A stretch of 64,000 nucleotides of DNA from Prosapia bicincta (lineage: Eukaryota; Arthropoda; Insecta; Hemiptera; Cercopidae): NCBI GenBank assembly GCA_036971475.1, contig JBAIZL010000006.1, positions 139,962,231 to 140,026,230 on the forward strand, written 5' to 3'. The notes beneath the pieces are model-generated. The model made no database searches. It was not told the DNA's origin and saw only the letters and a program-made list of their open reading frames with translations. The position numbers and the translations under genes were made by a program. The first letter of the stretch is position 1. The number at the start of each line of letters is the position of its first letter. Positions 1 to 10,515 of this stretch are shown here, one piece after another.

Positions 1-1019
1 GGAGGAAGGCTAGAAAAACTTACACAGGGAAAGTTAAAAGTCAAATAAATGACACGGACTGAGACATTTTTCTTGGTCTATTCTCATTTCAAAAAACTAT
101 AGTTCCAAGTTTCATGGTAAATGGATATTGCCTTATTCAATTCTTATTATCGTCTTTATATAAGAAAATTATAATTCTAAAGTGTCTAAACACTATTAGT
201 AAATGGAATCTTTTAAATTTAACATATATTTCTAAGAACAGCTTACTAATAGTTTTTAAGGATTAAAATATATCGTTATAGAAAATTTGTTGAAAATAGG
301 TGACAGATATAATTAAAGAAAGGGTGTTAAACTATGCTGACCTGAGATTAAAGCTACAATACAAAGCTTCCTACTCTCTAATGGAGGCATATGAAAATGT
401 CTATCCGTTCCGACCTTGCTTTTTTAGTGCTAAGTAACGATAGGAGGAAAACAGTAGGGTATAAGAATGTGTGGAAATTCTCCTTCTTGGTGGTACAGAA
501 GAATAAGAGATCGTGCTCTCTATCGGGGCCAACGAGTACAATCAGTAAGATGAGAAAATATTTTTTCAGAATAAATTAAATTTATACGGAAGTTTAAAGG
601 TAATTTATATGGAATTTATTTATGTGTTATGAGAGCAAATGGACGGCGCAAAGTGACAGCTCAGACCAGATCGATAACACAAATCCTTTCCATAAGTGCT
701 CATCAGGATAAAAGTCAGGGCGAGTGAAGAAGCTACGGAATGTCGGCATGCACTGTCTTCACTCATACCTTCAGGTTTTTGCCAACGCAAGCATCTCCGT
801 AATGGGCCAAACAACCGTATTGATGTATTGTTAAGGCATTACTAACAGCCCCGTATCTGACGCAGATTACTCATTTCCCTTTCTCAACCTGTTAAAAACT
901 TTTAATTGGACTGTTTACTTTGTTATCGTATCTTGTTAAACAGGCGGCAAATCTCTGCTATAAACATCTGTGTTCGAAGCTAATCCTTGTATATTGCCTT
1001 CAGCTTAGTCGATAATACT
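1..1019. other. AT-rich intergenic DNA
   Basis: No gene, repeat or transposon end was recognised. Short open frames of about 62-64 codons have no family motif. The 171-bp satellite begins at its right edge. Confidence 0.6.
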
Positions 1020-3345
1020 TTTCCTAATATTTACTCCAGCAGTGTCACCCTTCTATGATCCAGCAACACGTCAGTGATGTATCAGCACCGTACCGCGTCA
1101 GTGGTTCAGTAACACTGAGGAAAATCTTTGTACGAAACAAAGATAAGGTGACTAAACACGTCCGAGGTGTGCCAGTGCTCTTGCAATACTTTTACTAATA
1201 TTTACTCCAGCATGTGTCACCCTTCTATGATCTAGTCACACGTCAGTGATGTATCAGCACCGTACCGCGTCAGTGGTTCAGTAACACTGAGGAAAATCTT
1301 TGTACGAAACAAAGACGAGGTGATTAAACACGTCCGAGGTGTGCAAGTGCTCTTGCAATACCTTTACTAATACTTACTCCAGCAGTGTCACCCTTCTATG
1401 ATCCAGCCACACGTCAGTGATGTATCAGCACCGTACCGCGTCAGTGGTTCAGTAACACTGACGAAAATCTTTGTACGAAACAAAGACGAGGTGACTAAAC
1501 ACGTCCGAGGTGTGCAAGTGCTCTTGCAATACCTTTACTAATATTTACTCCAGCAGTGTCACCCTTCTATGATCTAGTCACACGTCAGTGATGTATCAGT
1601 ACAGTACCGCGTCAGTGGTTCAGTAACACTGAGGAAAATCATTGTACGAAACAAAGACGAGGTGACTAAACACGTCCGAGGTGTGCCAGTGCTCTTGCAA
1701 TACTTTTACTAATATTTACTCCAGCAGTGTCACCCTTCTATGATCCAGCCACACGTCAGTGATGTATCAGTACAGTACCGCGTCAGTGGTTCGGTAACAC
1801 TGGGGAAAATCTTTGTACGAAACAAAGACGAGGTGACTAAACACGTCCGAGGTGTGCCAGTGCTCTTGCAATACTTTTACTAATATTTACTCCAGCAGTG
1901 TCACCCTTCTATGATCCAGCCACACGTCAGTGATGTATCAGTACAGTACCGCGTCAGTGGTTCGGTAACACTGGGGAAAATCTTTGTACGAAACAAAGAC
2001 GAGGTGACTAAACACGTCCGAGGTGTGCCAGTGCTCTTGCAATACTTTTACTAATATTTACTCCAGCAGTGTCACCCTTTATGATCTAGTCCCACGTCAG
2101 TGATGTATCAGCACCGTACCGCGTCGGTGGTTCAGTAACACTAAGGAAAATCTTTATACGAAACAAAGAAGAGGTGACTAAACACGCCCGAGGTGTGTCA
2201 GTGCTCTTGCAATACTTTTACTAATATTTACTCCAGCAGTGTCACCCTTTATGATCTAGTCCCACGTCAGTGATGTATCAGCACCGTACCGCGTCGGTGG
2301 TTCAGTAACACTAAGGAAAATCTTTATACGAAACAAAGACAAGGTGACTAAACACGTCCGAGGTGTGCCAGTACTCTTGCAATACTTTTAGTAATATTTA
2401 CTCCAGCAGTGTCACCCTTCTATGATCTAGTCACACGTCAGTGATGTATCAGTACAGTACCCCGTCAGTGGTTCAGTAACACTGAGGAAAATCTTTGTAC
2501 GAAACAAAGACGAGGTGACTAAACACGTCCGAGGTGTGTCAGTGCTCTTGCAATACTTTTACTAATATTTACTCCAGCATGTATCACCCTTCTATGATCC
2601 AGTCCCACGTCAGTGATGTATCAGCACCGTACCGCGTCAGTGGTTCAGTAACACTGGGGAAAATCTTTGTACGAAACAAAGACGAGGTGACTAAACACGT
2701 CCGAGGTGTGCCAGTGCTCTTGCAATACTTTTACTAATATTTACTCCAGCAGTGTCACCCTTCTATGATCTAGTCACACGTCAGATATGTATAAGTACAG
2801 TACCGCGTCAGTGGTTCAGTAACACTGGGAAAATCTTTGTACGAAACAAAGACAAGGTGACTAAACACGTCCGAGGTGTGCCAGTGCTCTTGCAATACTT
2901 TTACTAATATTTACTCCAGCAGTGTCACCCTTCTACGATCTAGTCACACGTCAGTGATGTATCAGTACAGTACCGCGTCAGTGGTTAAGTAACACTGGGG
3001 AAAATCTTTGTACGAAACAAAGACGAGGTGACTAAACACGCCCGAGGTGTGTCAGTGCTCTTGCAATACATTTACTAATATTTACTCCAGCAGTGTCACC
3101 CTTCTATGATCTAGTCACACGTCAGAAATGTATCAGTACAGTACCGCGTCAGTGGTTCAGTAACACTGGGGAAAATCTTTGTACGAAACAAAGACAAGGT
3201 GACTAAACACGTCCGAGGTGTGTCAGTGCTCTTGCAATACTTTTACTAATATTTACTCCAGCAGTGTCACCCTTCTATGATCTAGTCACACGTCAATGAT
3301 GTATCAGTACAGTACCGCGTCAGTGGTTCGGTAACACTGAGGAAA
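1020..3345. repeat. 171-bp satellite array, about 13.6 copies
   Basis: The phrase TTTACTCCAGCAGTGTCACC recurs at about 1031, 1200, 1372, 1543 and 1714, giving a period of 169-172 bp, most often 171. Each monomer has the landmarks ACGTCAGTGATGTATCAG, GTACCGCGTCAGTGG and ACACGTCCGAGGTGTG. Monomers differ by scattered substitutions and 1-2 bp indels, so this is an older, partly homogenised array. Each monomer contains a perfect 7-bp hairpin, TCTTTGT-ACGAA-ACAAAGA, mutated in a few copies. A 67-codon open frame at 2534-2737 is a by-product and contains stops in other monomers. The monomer length is about one nucleosome repeat, which is common among centromeric or heterochromatic satellites. That link is inference only. 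Confidence 0.95.
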
Positions 3346-3490
3346 CAAAACAGAATATATATTCTGTTCGAATTAACGTGTTATTGGCTATTTATGTAGT
3401 AATTGCTTTTTTCTTATATATTGGTAATTTCTTTGAGACTGCATTAAGCAATTTTGCAGGATTAGCATTTCCTTTTTGAGACCGCTAAGT
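3346..3490. other. spacer between two satellites, with a 20-bp palindrome
   Basis: A short unique spacer separates the 171-bp and 122-bp arrays. It begins with a perfect 20-bp palindrome at 3349-3368 (AACAGAATAT and its reverse complement). Confidence 0.7.
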
Positions 3491-5475
3491 ATAGCTGTAC
3501 AACTATAAGACGGCTGAACATGCGTTTTATCAAGACTGTATAGGACGAGCCTGTCGCACTGGTGGCCCGCGATAGTCATACGGCCCTCTGGGTCGTTCTG
3601 TGTGACCCGTCAAAGGCTGTACAACTATAAGACGGCTGAACATGCGATTTATCAAGACTGTATAGAAAGGGCCTGTCGCACTGGTGGCCCGCGATAGTCA
3701 TACGGCCCTCTGGGTCGTTCTGTGTGACCCGTCAACGGCTGTACAACTACGAGGCGGCTGAACATGCGATTTATCAAGACTGTATAGAACGAGCATGTCG
3801 CACTGGTGGCCCGCGATAGTCATATACGGCTCTCCGGGTCGTTCTGTGTGACCCGTCAAAGGCTGTACAACTATAAGGCGGCTGAACATGCGATTTATCA
3901 AGACTGTATAGGACGAGCTTGTCGCACTGGTGGCCCGCGATAGTCATACGGCTCTCCGGGTCGTTCTGTGTGACCCGTCAAAGGCTGTACAACTATAAGA
4001 CGGCTGAACATGCGATTTATCAAGACTGTATAGAAAGGGCCTGTCGCACTGGTGGCCCGCGATAGTCATACGGCCCTCCGGGTCGTTCTGTGTGACCCGT
4101 CAACGACTTTACAACTATATAGCGGCTGAACATGCGATTTATCTCAAGACTGTATAGGACGAGTTTGTCGCACTGGTGGCCCGCGATAGTCATACGGCCC
4201 TCCGGGTCGTTCTGTGTGACCCGTCAACGACTTTACAACTATATAGCGGCTGAACATGCGATTTATCTCAAGACTGTATAGGACGAGCTTGTCGCACTGG
4301 TGGCCCGCGATAGACATACGGCTCTCCGGGTCGTTCTGTGTGACCCGTCAACGACTTTACAACTATATAGCGGCTGAACATGCGATTTATCTCAAGACTG
4401 TATAGGACGAGCTTGTCGCACTGGTGGCCCGCGATAGTCATACGGCCCTCCGGGTCGTTCTGTGTGACCCGTCAACGGCTGTACAACTACGAGGCGGCTG
4501 AACATGCGATTTATCAAGTCTTTATAGGACGAGCTTGTCGCACTGGTGGCCCGCGATAGTCATACGGCCCTCCGGGTCGTTCTGTGTGACCCGTCAACGG
4601 CTGTACAACTACGAGGCGGCTGAACATGCGATTTATCAAGTCTTTATAGGACGAGCTTGTCGCACTGGTGGCCCGCGATAGTCATACGGCCCTCCGGGTC
4701 GTTCTGTGTGACCCGTCAACGGCTGTACAACTACGAGGCGGCTGAACATGCGATTTATCAAGTCTTTATAGGACGAGCTTGTCGCACTGGTGGCCCGCGA
4801 TAGTCATACGGCCCTCCGGGTCGTTCTGTGTGACCCGTCAACGGCTGTACAACTACGAGGCGGCTGAACATGCGATTTATCAAGTCTTTATAGGACGAGC
4901 TTGTCGCACTGGTGGCCCGCGATAGTCATACGGCCCTCCGGGTCGTTCTGTGTGACCCGTCAACGGCTGTACAACTACGAGGCGGCTGAACATGCGATTT
5001 ATCAAGTCTTTATAGGACGAGCTTGTCGCACTGGTGGCCCGCGATAGTCATACGGCCCTCCGGGTCGTTCTGTGTGACCCGTCAACGGCTGTACAACTAC
5101 GAGGCGGCTGAACATGCGATTTATCAAGTCTTTATAGGACGAGCTTGTCGCACTGGTGGCCCGCGATAGTCATACGGCCCTCCGGGTCGTTCTGTGTGAC
5201 CCGTCAACGGCTGTACAACTACGAGGCGGCTGAACATGCGATTTATCAAGTCTTTATAGGACGAGCTTGTCGCACTGGTGGCCCGCGATAGTCATACGGC
5301 TCTCCGGGTCGTTCTGTGTGACCCGTCAACGGCTGTACAACTACGAGGCGGCTGAACATGCGATTTATCAAGTCTTTATAGGACGAGCTTGTCGCACTGG
5401 TGGCCCGCGATAGTCATACGGCCCTCCGGGTCGTTCTGTGTGACCTGTCCTCGGCTGTACAACCATGAGGCGGAA
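3491..5475. repeat. 122-bp satellite array, about 16 copies
   Basis: GGCTGTACAACTA recurs every 122 bp (GCT at 3494, 3616, 3738, 3862, 3984 and then 4478, 4600, 4722). Conserved parts are GCGGCTGAACATGCGATTTA, TCGCACTGGTGGCCCGCGAT and CGTTCTGTGTGACCCGTCAA. Every monomer has the dyad CGGGTC-9 nt-GACCCG. Copies from about 4478 to 5450 are almost identical. Those at 3494-4477 vary, including units with extra TA or TC. This array is clearly more GC-rich than its surroundings. The minus-strand frames of 63-67 codons at 3388-3579 and 3698-3901 are by-products. Confidence 0.95.
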
Positions 5476-6040
5476 ATCTTCCCTATTTTCTGTTAAAATA
5501 TAAAGGTTTTCGAATTTAAGATTCAATATATTTTAAAAAAATTTGATTCATTCGACAGATAGAAAAATCGTCCTCAGTCAGCACTAAATATTATACATTC
5601 TTAATGTAAAAACATTCTTTAATTATCTCTTTATAGTACTAAATTGACTAATATTTTTCTGGCATTAAATTCTTAAATATTCTACGTGGGGGATGCCCAA
5701 TGCCGTAATATTGTATTGACTTTATCAAAAATTAAAGTTGAGGTTTCCATCCTTTTTAGTTTGATAGTTCTATTATGCGCAGCCATTCAATGGCTACCTA
5801 GTCATAACGGAGCCGTACTCACGACCTGACGACCTGTACGTGCCTTAGCTTCACCGGTGTTCCGAAGTCAGACTCAGCACAAGAAATCACGTCTGAAATA
5901 CGTAAAATATGTAATTTTATATTCGTCAATGAAAATGAAATAAAGCTCATTAGCGTTGTTCCAGACGTGTAGGGAATGTTATCTGGATTGGCAGACTTGT
6001 TTACATTACGTGACACACGCTGTGTGCACCAACATACCTT
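5476..6040. other. intergenic DNA
   Basis: AT-rich for the first 300 bp, then mixed composition from about 5780. No recognisable gene or mobile element. Confidence 0.55.
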
Positions 6041-6407
6041 ACCGGTCAGTATTTACAAACCTCAAGTGGTCTCGAGTCGGATCTGCCGAGGCGTGGCGGA
6101 GATGGCCGAACTCCAAGTGGCTGGAATACATCTAACAACTTATGAAATGATATTGATTTTGATTTTAAGCAAGTGTTTATAAAAAAAAGAAACATTTCCT
6201 TCAATTTTTGTTTTGGCACCTTTCCCGAAAGGTTACAAACTAATATGTGCATTTCCTTTACATACCTTAAACTTAATAGAAACCAAATAAATGTTTAATT
6301 CTTGAATTTTGTAGTCCATTAAGTTCGGCGAAACTTAATTAATCACTTTAACATTAGTTTATGAGTATCCGAATTTTGTAAATTTGTAAAACTTACTGAG
6401 ACAGAAC

Positions 6408-6439
6408 GTTTTCGATCGCAATATGGCGATATTCATCAG
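6408..6439 (-). ncRNA. hammerhead-ribozyme-like core at the Penelope-like element 3' end
   Basis: Read on the minus strand, CTGATGA (6439-6433) is followed by a short stem (ATCGC-CATATT-GCGAT) and GAAAA (6413-6409). This is the order of the invariant hammerhead core: CUGANGA, stem II, GAAA. The TGA stop of the GIY-YIG frame lies inside the core. Hammerhead motifs are established as part of Penelope-like element pseudo-LTRs. Stems I and III and the cleavage triplet could not be assigned by eye, so activity is not claimed. An isolated core of this size could occur by chance, but the position at the end of the ORF argues against that. Confidence 0.55.
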
Positions 6440-7041
6440 TATCTTCTGCTTGGAGATGTTGGGTTAAGCAGTAACGGTTTTAAAGGCAGGTTTTCGATAG
6501 TATCAAAGTGTATGTGTGATTTGTATTGGGTTTGTTCGTTTAATATGTTTGTACTTTGTGTTTCTGTGTGTTTGTAGATTTCATATTGTTCTAGTATGTA
6601 GAGATGTGGTCCATTTTTGTTGGTGTGTAAGATTTCTAGGTTATGAAAAATGTCTGTATATTTGTGTCCTGTTTCTTTTATGTGATTGTAAAATGCAGAG
6701 TTGGTGTTCTGTTTGTGTTCCTCGACTCTTTGTTTGAAGCTGCGACCTGTTTGTCTAATGTAGAATTTGCTGCACATTTTGCAGTTTAATTTGTATACGC
6801 CTGGTGCTTGTAGTTTATCTTTGTTGTTGGTATCGTGTTGTATTTTGTACTGTAAATTGTTATTAGTTTTGTATGCTATTTTGTATCCTGTTTTTTGAAA
6901 TTTATGGGTTATTTTATTTGATGTTCTGTTTATGTATGGTAACGTGATGTATTTGTTTTCCCTCCCTGTAGTGTTAATTTTAGTGGTTTTTTGTATATTA
7001 TGCCATAGTTTGTATATTATTATGGTGTATAAAATAGACAA
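6436..7041 (-). pseudogene. Penelope-like element C-terminal GIY-YIG endonuclease (truncated)
   Basis: A 201-residue minus-strand frame. Residues 27-78 (ENKYITLPYINRTSNKI, then KIAYKTNNNLQ) match the linker that follows the reverse transcriptase in Penelope-like elements. Residues 81-110 hold the GIY-YIG nuclease core: GVY at 81-83, YIR at 94-96, then QTGRSFKQRVEEH. A CxxC pair (C87, C90) and a later HIKETGH are the zinc-linker type residues seen in this family. In full elements this domain nicks target DNA for target-primed reverse transcription. The second motif reads YIR rather than YIG. The RT domain is missing and the first 20 residues may be non-native, so this is a dead fragment, although the frame is intact. 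The stop codon overlaps the ribozyme-like core at 6408-6439. Confidence 0.85.
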
Positions 7042-7437
7042 AGAACAAAGAACTAAAGACCATTAAATATTCAGCACACACAAATGGATATCAAATATAT
7101 ATTACATATATACAAATACATAGCATACACAAATATATAAAAGTAGGTTTTGTATATCGTTGTAAATAATTTAACTTGTAAATATTACACACTTTAGCAA
7201 ACACATTTGTGTTTAGTTTTATTTTTAACTTGAATTCCGGCAAATTCGACACCCTTGAACTCTACATTACGTCGAGTTTTCGAGACTCTACTGTACTTAA
7301 AAATCAAAAGCAATTAAATTTCGTAGGTTGTTATACGTATGCGGGCCACTTAGAGTTCGGGCATCTCCGCCACGGATCGGCAAACTAAAACTGAGCGAGC
7401 GATGAGACCAGTTACGGTGTGTAGATACGCCACCGGT

Positions 7438-9100
7438 CATAAACGATCAGTCACAACTTCTGCATAGGATGCAGTTTCTTTTATACCCGTGAACTAAGAA
7501 AGCAAAACAGAATCAGATACTGATAAATAACACCAACTCAACAAACAACTACAAAAACTTAAAGGTCGTATTGATATCTCTTTCAGTCGGTTAAGAACAT
7601 GCCCACTAAATGGCGTGCCTTGAAAAATGAGGTCTGGGGCGTTAAATATAAGAGGGCCTATTACCCGCCTACGAAAATATAGAGGGGCCTAATAATAATA
7701 ACACTTAAAAAAATCACCTATAAAAATACAAATAATTAGTATTAGATAATTATTACGTCGCATATTTCAGTAGCCTTTTGTACATACATACGGCATATGT
7801 AAGCCATGTTAGTCGAAAATAGGAAGATATGGCATTTCGTAAAATTAAAAATTATCGACGAAAATTTTTGAGGAGGAATGCCTTCGCATTCAATTCGACT
7901 TTGATAACAAGTTGTGCAGGTTTATCCAGATATGCTTCAGCAATTTTGGTTATTGGGGTAATTACTTAATTTTTTTCTTATTAAAAAAATTTACCAACCA
8001 GTTGATAGCATATGTCCAACATGGGGCCTGGGGCGGATCGCCCCTCTTGGCACGCCCCTGTGTCTACTTCAGGTAAACACAAAGCCGACGCTATGCTTTA
8101 GTTTAACTCTTCTAGTACTGATGAATCAATATGTTCTTTTTATTCACACTTAAAAATTTGCCTTTGATTTTCTTTTTCTTAGAACAGGTTTAATGGGTAG
8201 ACCCTCTTAATTATCCGTCCAAGTCTATTTCAGCTACACAATCCTACTCACGTAATGGCATGAGACGCTCTAAATCCTGTACAAGAGGGGTTCATCTTAC
8301 TACCCTAATTCTACTCATACTCATAATCCTATCACATATTTCAAGGCGATTATATTCACATTAGCTGATCGACCTCAAAAACACAAAGATATCAATTATG
8401 ATGATAAATCTGAAATAGTTAACAGGATTTTATCAAGCTTCAGAAATCCTTCCCCTACGCATCGTTGTTTAAATCTGATGTATGTAACGTATATGCTATT
8501 CAATAATTGACATATTTGTTTGATCAAACTGCGCTTAGGCCGCCTCTTATCCTCGTCAGCTCGTCCAGCTTGTGTTGGACTTTGAACATAAAATTTTAAC
8601 TAGCACGGCATTGTGAAAAACATTTTAAATTGTTTACAAATTTGGACGAAAGCGATAGGCAATTTAAGCGAGAAAAGGGCAAGATTACATTAACACTTAC
8701 AGAGTAATGTAGAGAAAACGTCGTGGAAGCTACAAAGTATAATGTCGCATAAACTTCTTGAATCGAATGATAACAAAAGTTAGATATTTTATGGTCTATT
8801 TACCAAAATGAAAATAGTTCTACTGCTTTAAAAGTAATTCCATAACAATTGACACTCTATAAGGATGATATTATAAATGGACCTCGTAACTGACTACCTA
8901 TATAACGGAAAAGAGGTTTTCTCTTTGTTCATAAGGTTTTTTACATTCATTATTATTTTACTATACATTCGGGTATTAGTATAGAATTCGTACATTATAT
9001 TATAAATTCGTGTTCAAAAAACTCGTGTTGACCTCATCACTGACTAATCTATATTTTGGATATACAAATTAAAAATAAATGAATACTTATTTTTTAGAAT
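7438..9100. other. AT-rich intergenic DNA with a possible DNA-transposon end
   Basis: Mostly featureless. Around 8021-8071 the local GC-rich block GGATCGCCCCTCTTGG followed by CACGCCCCTG looks like the right terminus of a hAT-like non-autonomous transposon (its reverse complement starts CAGGGGCGTGCC). I could not find a convincing left end or target-site duplication. Confidence 0.4.
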
Positions 9101-9102
9101 TA

Positions 9103-10240
9103 CAGTAAAACCTCCTCAGCCGGGACCTTCGATATCCGGACGTAATATGAAAATAAAGTCTTTATTCCGCAAGGCGCCTTGCCGTCGGACCAGTTCTCTG
9201 GCGCTAGAGTCGACTCATTGTTCTTTCCCTACTCGTTCGAATCTCCGTAACGTTCACACCTATATGTATTCTAAAGGATTTTGTGTAATTAGGTAATTTA
9301 ATTAGTTATTTCTCCTAGAATTTGATCTATAATATACAGTATGGCGGAAAAGTTGGGAAAACAGTTGTTTTATATCGCCATAAGTTACTAACAGTTATAA
9401 TCGCGGGTGTGGATGGAGGAAGAAATGATTCCGAGTGCCAAAAAAACGTAGACTTGCTAGATGTCGCTTCATGGATTGCTACAATATGGGATGCAATCAA
9501 GCCGATAACACTAGTTAAATCAAGTCAAAAACTATTCGATCATAAACAATGACCCTTCATACATTGACTACATTGAATACATTGGAAACGTATTACAAAC
9601 TGAAAACCTTGTTAGTGAAATAAATGAAGAAATCGTCGATCTTCTCCGAAACATTCCTTGTTGTAAGGGCATGAACAGTATTTGCGTGAATGAATGGATG
9701 AAGTGCATGAGTTTACTACTAGTAATATTACAGACTTAGTGAGCACACAGCCAGCGCCTGCCGAAGATGAAAGATTATCATGACGCAAGCGAAGCTTTTC
9801 ATGCATTAGGCCAGCTGATCGAGTACGTCGAACAATAAGACGAAGCAGCCGACAATCGTGTAGGCTACTCTTTCCAAGGTGAAGGGATATTTCATACAAG
9901 AAACGTTTTCAACGAAACAAGCAAACCCCCATTACATCTTTTCCCCAAAAACTGATAATTAATGTACGTATGTGTGTACAGTACAGTATTAAGGAACTGT
10001 ACATACAGGTGTGTAACTAAATTGTACGTTGAGTTTTATAATGTTATTAAAATATAATTATAGTCTTCAATAAGTGTAACTTATTTACTTAAAACAATCA
10101 TACATTTACTTGCAACTGGAATAATTGTGATTAAGTGGTACAGACATTGCTACATAATTACATAACCTCTCCAATATCCGGATTTTCGTTATCCGGATCC
10201 AGCTGTCGCGCCAATGATCAGGATATGAGAGGTTTTACTG
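9103..10240 (+). mobile_element. pogo/Tigger-type DNA transposon, internally decayed
   Basis: The element starts CAGTAAAACCTC at 9103 and ends with the exact inverse GAGGTTTTACTG at 10240. It is flanked on both sides by TA (9101-9102 and 10241-10242), the target duplication of Tc1/mariner/pogo elements. ATCCGGA-type subterminal motifs lie near both ends, as in Tigger/pogo termini. The total length is 1138 bp, well short of the roughly 2-2.5 kb of intact members, so most of the transposase has been deleted. Confidence 0.85.
9322..9870 (+). pseudogene. pogo/Tigger transposase C-terminal remnant
   Basis: The frame at 9322-9552 contains NVDLLDVASWIATIWDAIKP, which resembles the helical segment near the C-terminal side of the Tigger/jerky-like catalytic domain (a pattern like LLDAI-WI--AW--V-P-TI--CF-K-GF). 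After a stop, the same strand continues in broken frames with NEWMK-like and AEDE-like stretches at about 9690-9770 and ALGQLIEYVEQ-like residues at about 9805-9835. These also fit the acidic tail region of the family. No helix-turn-helix or DDD catalytic block is left. It cannot encode a working enzyme. The family assignment rests mainly on the termini and is moderately secure for the coding part. Confidence 0.6.
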
Positions 10241-10242
10241 TA

Positions 10243-10515
10243 CTAAAAAAATACTACAAAAGGAAAAATATTCAAAAGGATTTTCCTTTTGCAAAACCTA
10301 CAAAAGATGTTTATTAGATATCAAAGATATATAAACTTTTTGACAATTATCAGTTATTGACATTGTGAAAAAAAATTAAAACTATTTTTGTTAATGTAGT
10401 ACGTCCTCAGGATGACGAAAAAGTAATAAAACTTATGCTGATTCCACCAAATTTAAACATAAGACACACTTTACCTCTACAACAAACACGAAACTTTATA
10501 ACTATCAAGGTTTAT
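10243..10515. other. short intergenic spacer
   Basis: An AT-rich spacer between the Tigger element and the 47-bp array. Nothing recognised. Confidence 0.6.

Larger units (their letters stand above)
6041..7437 (-). mobile_element. Penelope-like retroelement fragment with diverged inverted flanks
   Basis: A GIY-YIG coding region (6436-7041, minus strand) lies between two inverted, diverged flanks at about 6041-6122 and 7341-7437. The flanks share GTGGCGGAGATG against its reverse complement CATCTCCGCCAC, GCCACTT-like ends and an ACCGGT motif. Penelope-like elements are often flanked by inverted or direct pseudo-LTRs, so this fits a 5'-truncated copy keeping only the endonuclease end. The reverse transcriptase is absent. 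Alternatively the inverted flanks belong to an older element into which the Penelope piece was inserted. The flank similarity is imperfect, so the outer limits are approximate. Confidence 0.6.

Noticed and set aside
1020..5475. Satellite arrays as CRISPR arrays
   Set aside because: The whole period is conserved with no unique spacers, and the DNA is eukaryotic.
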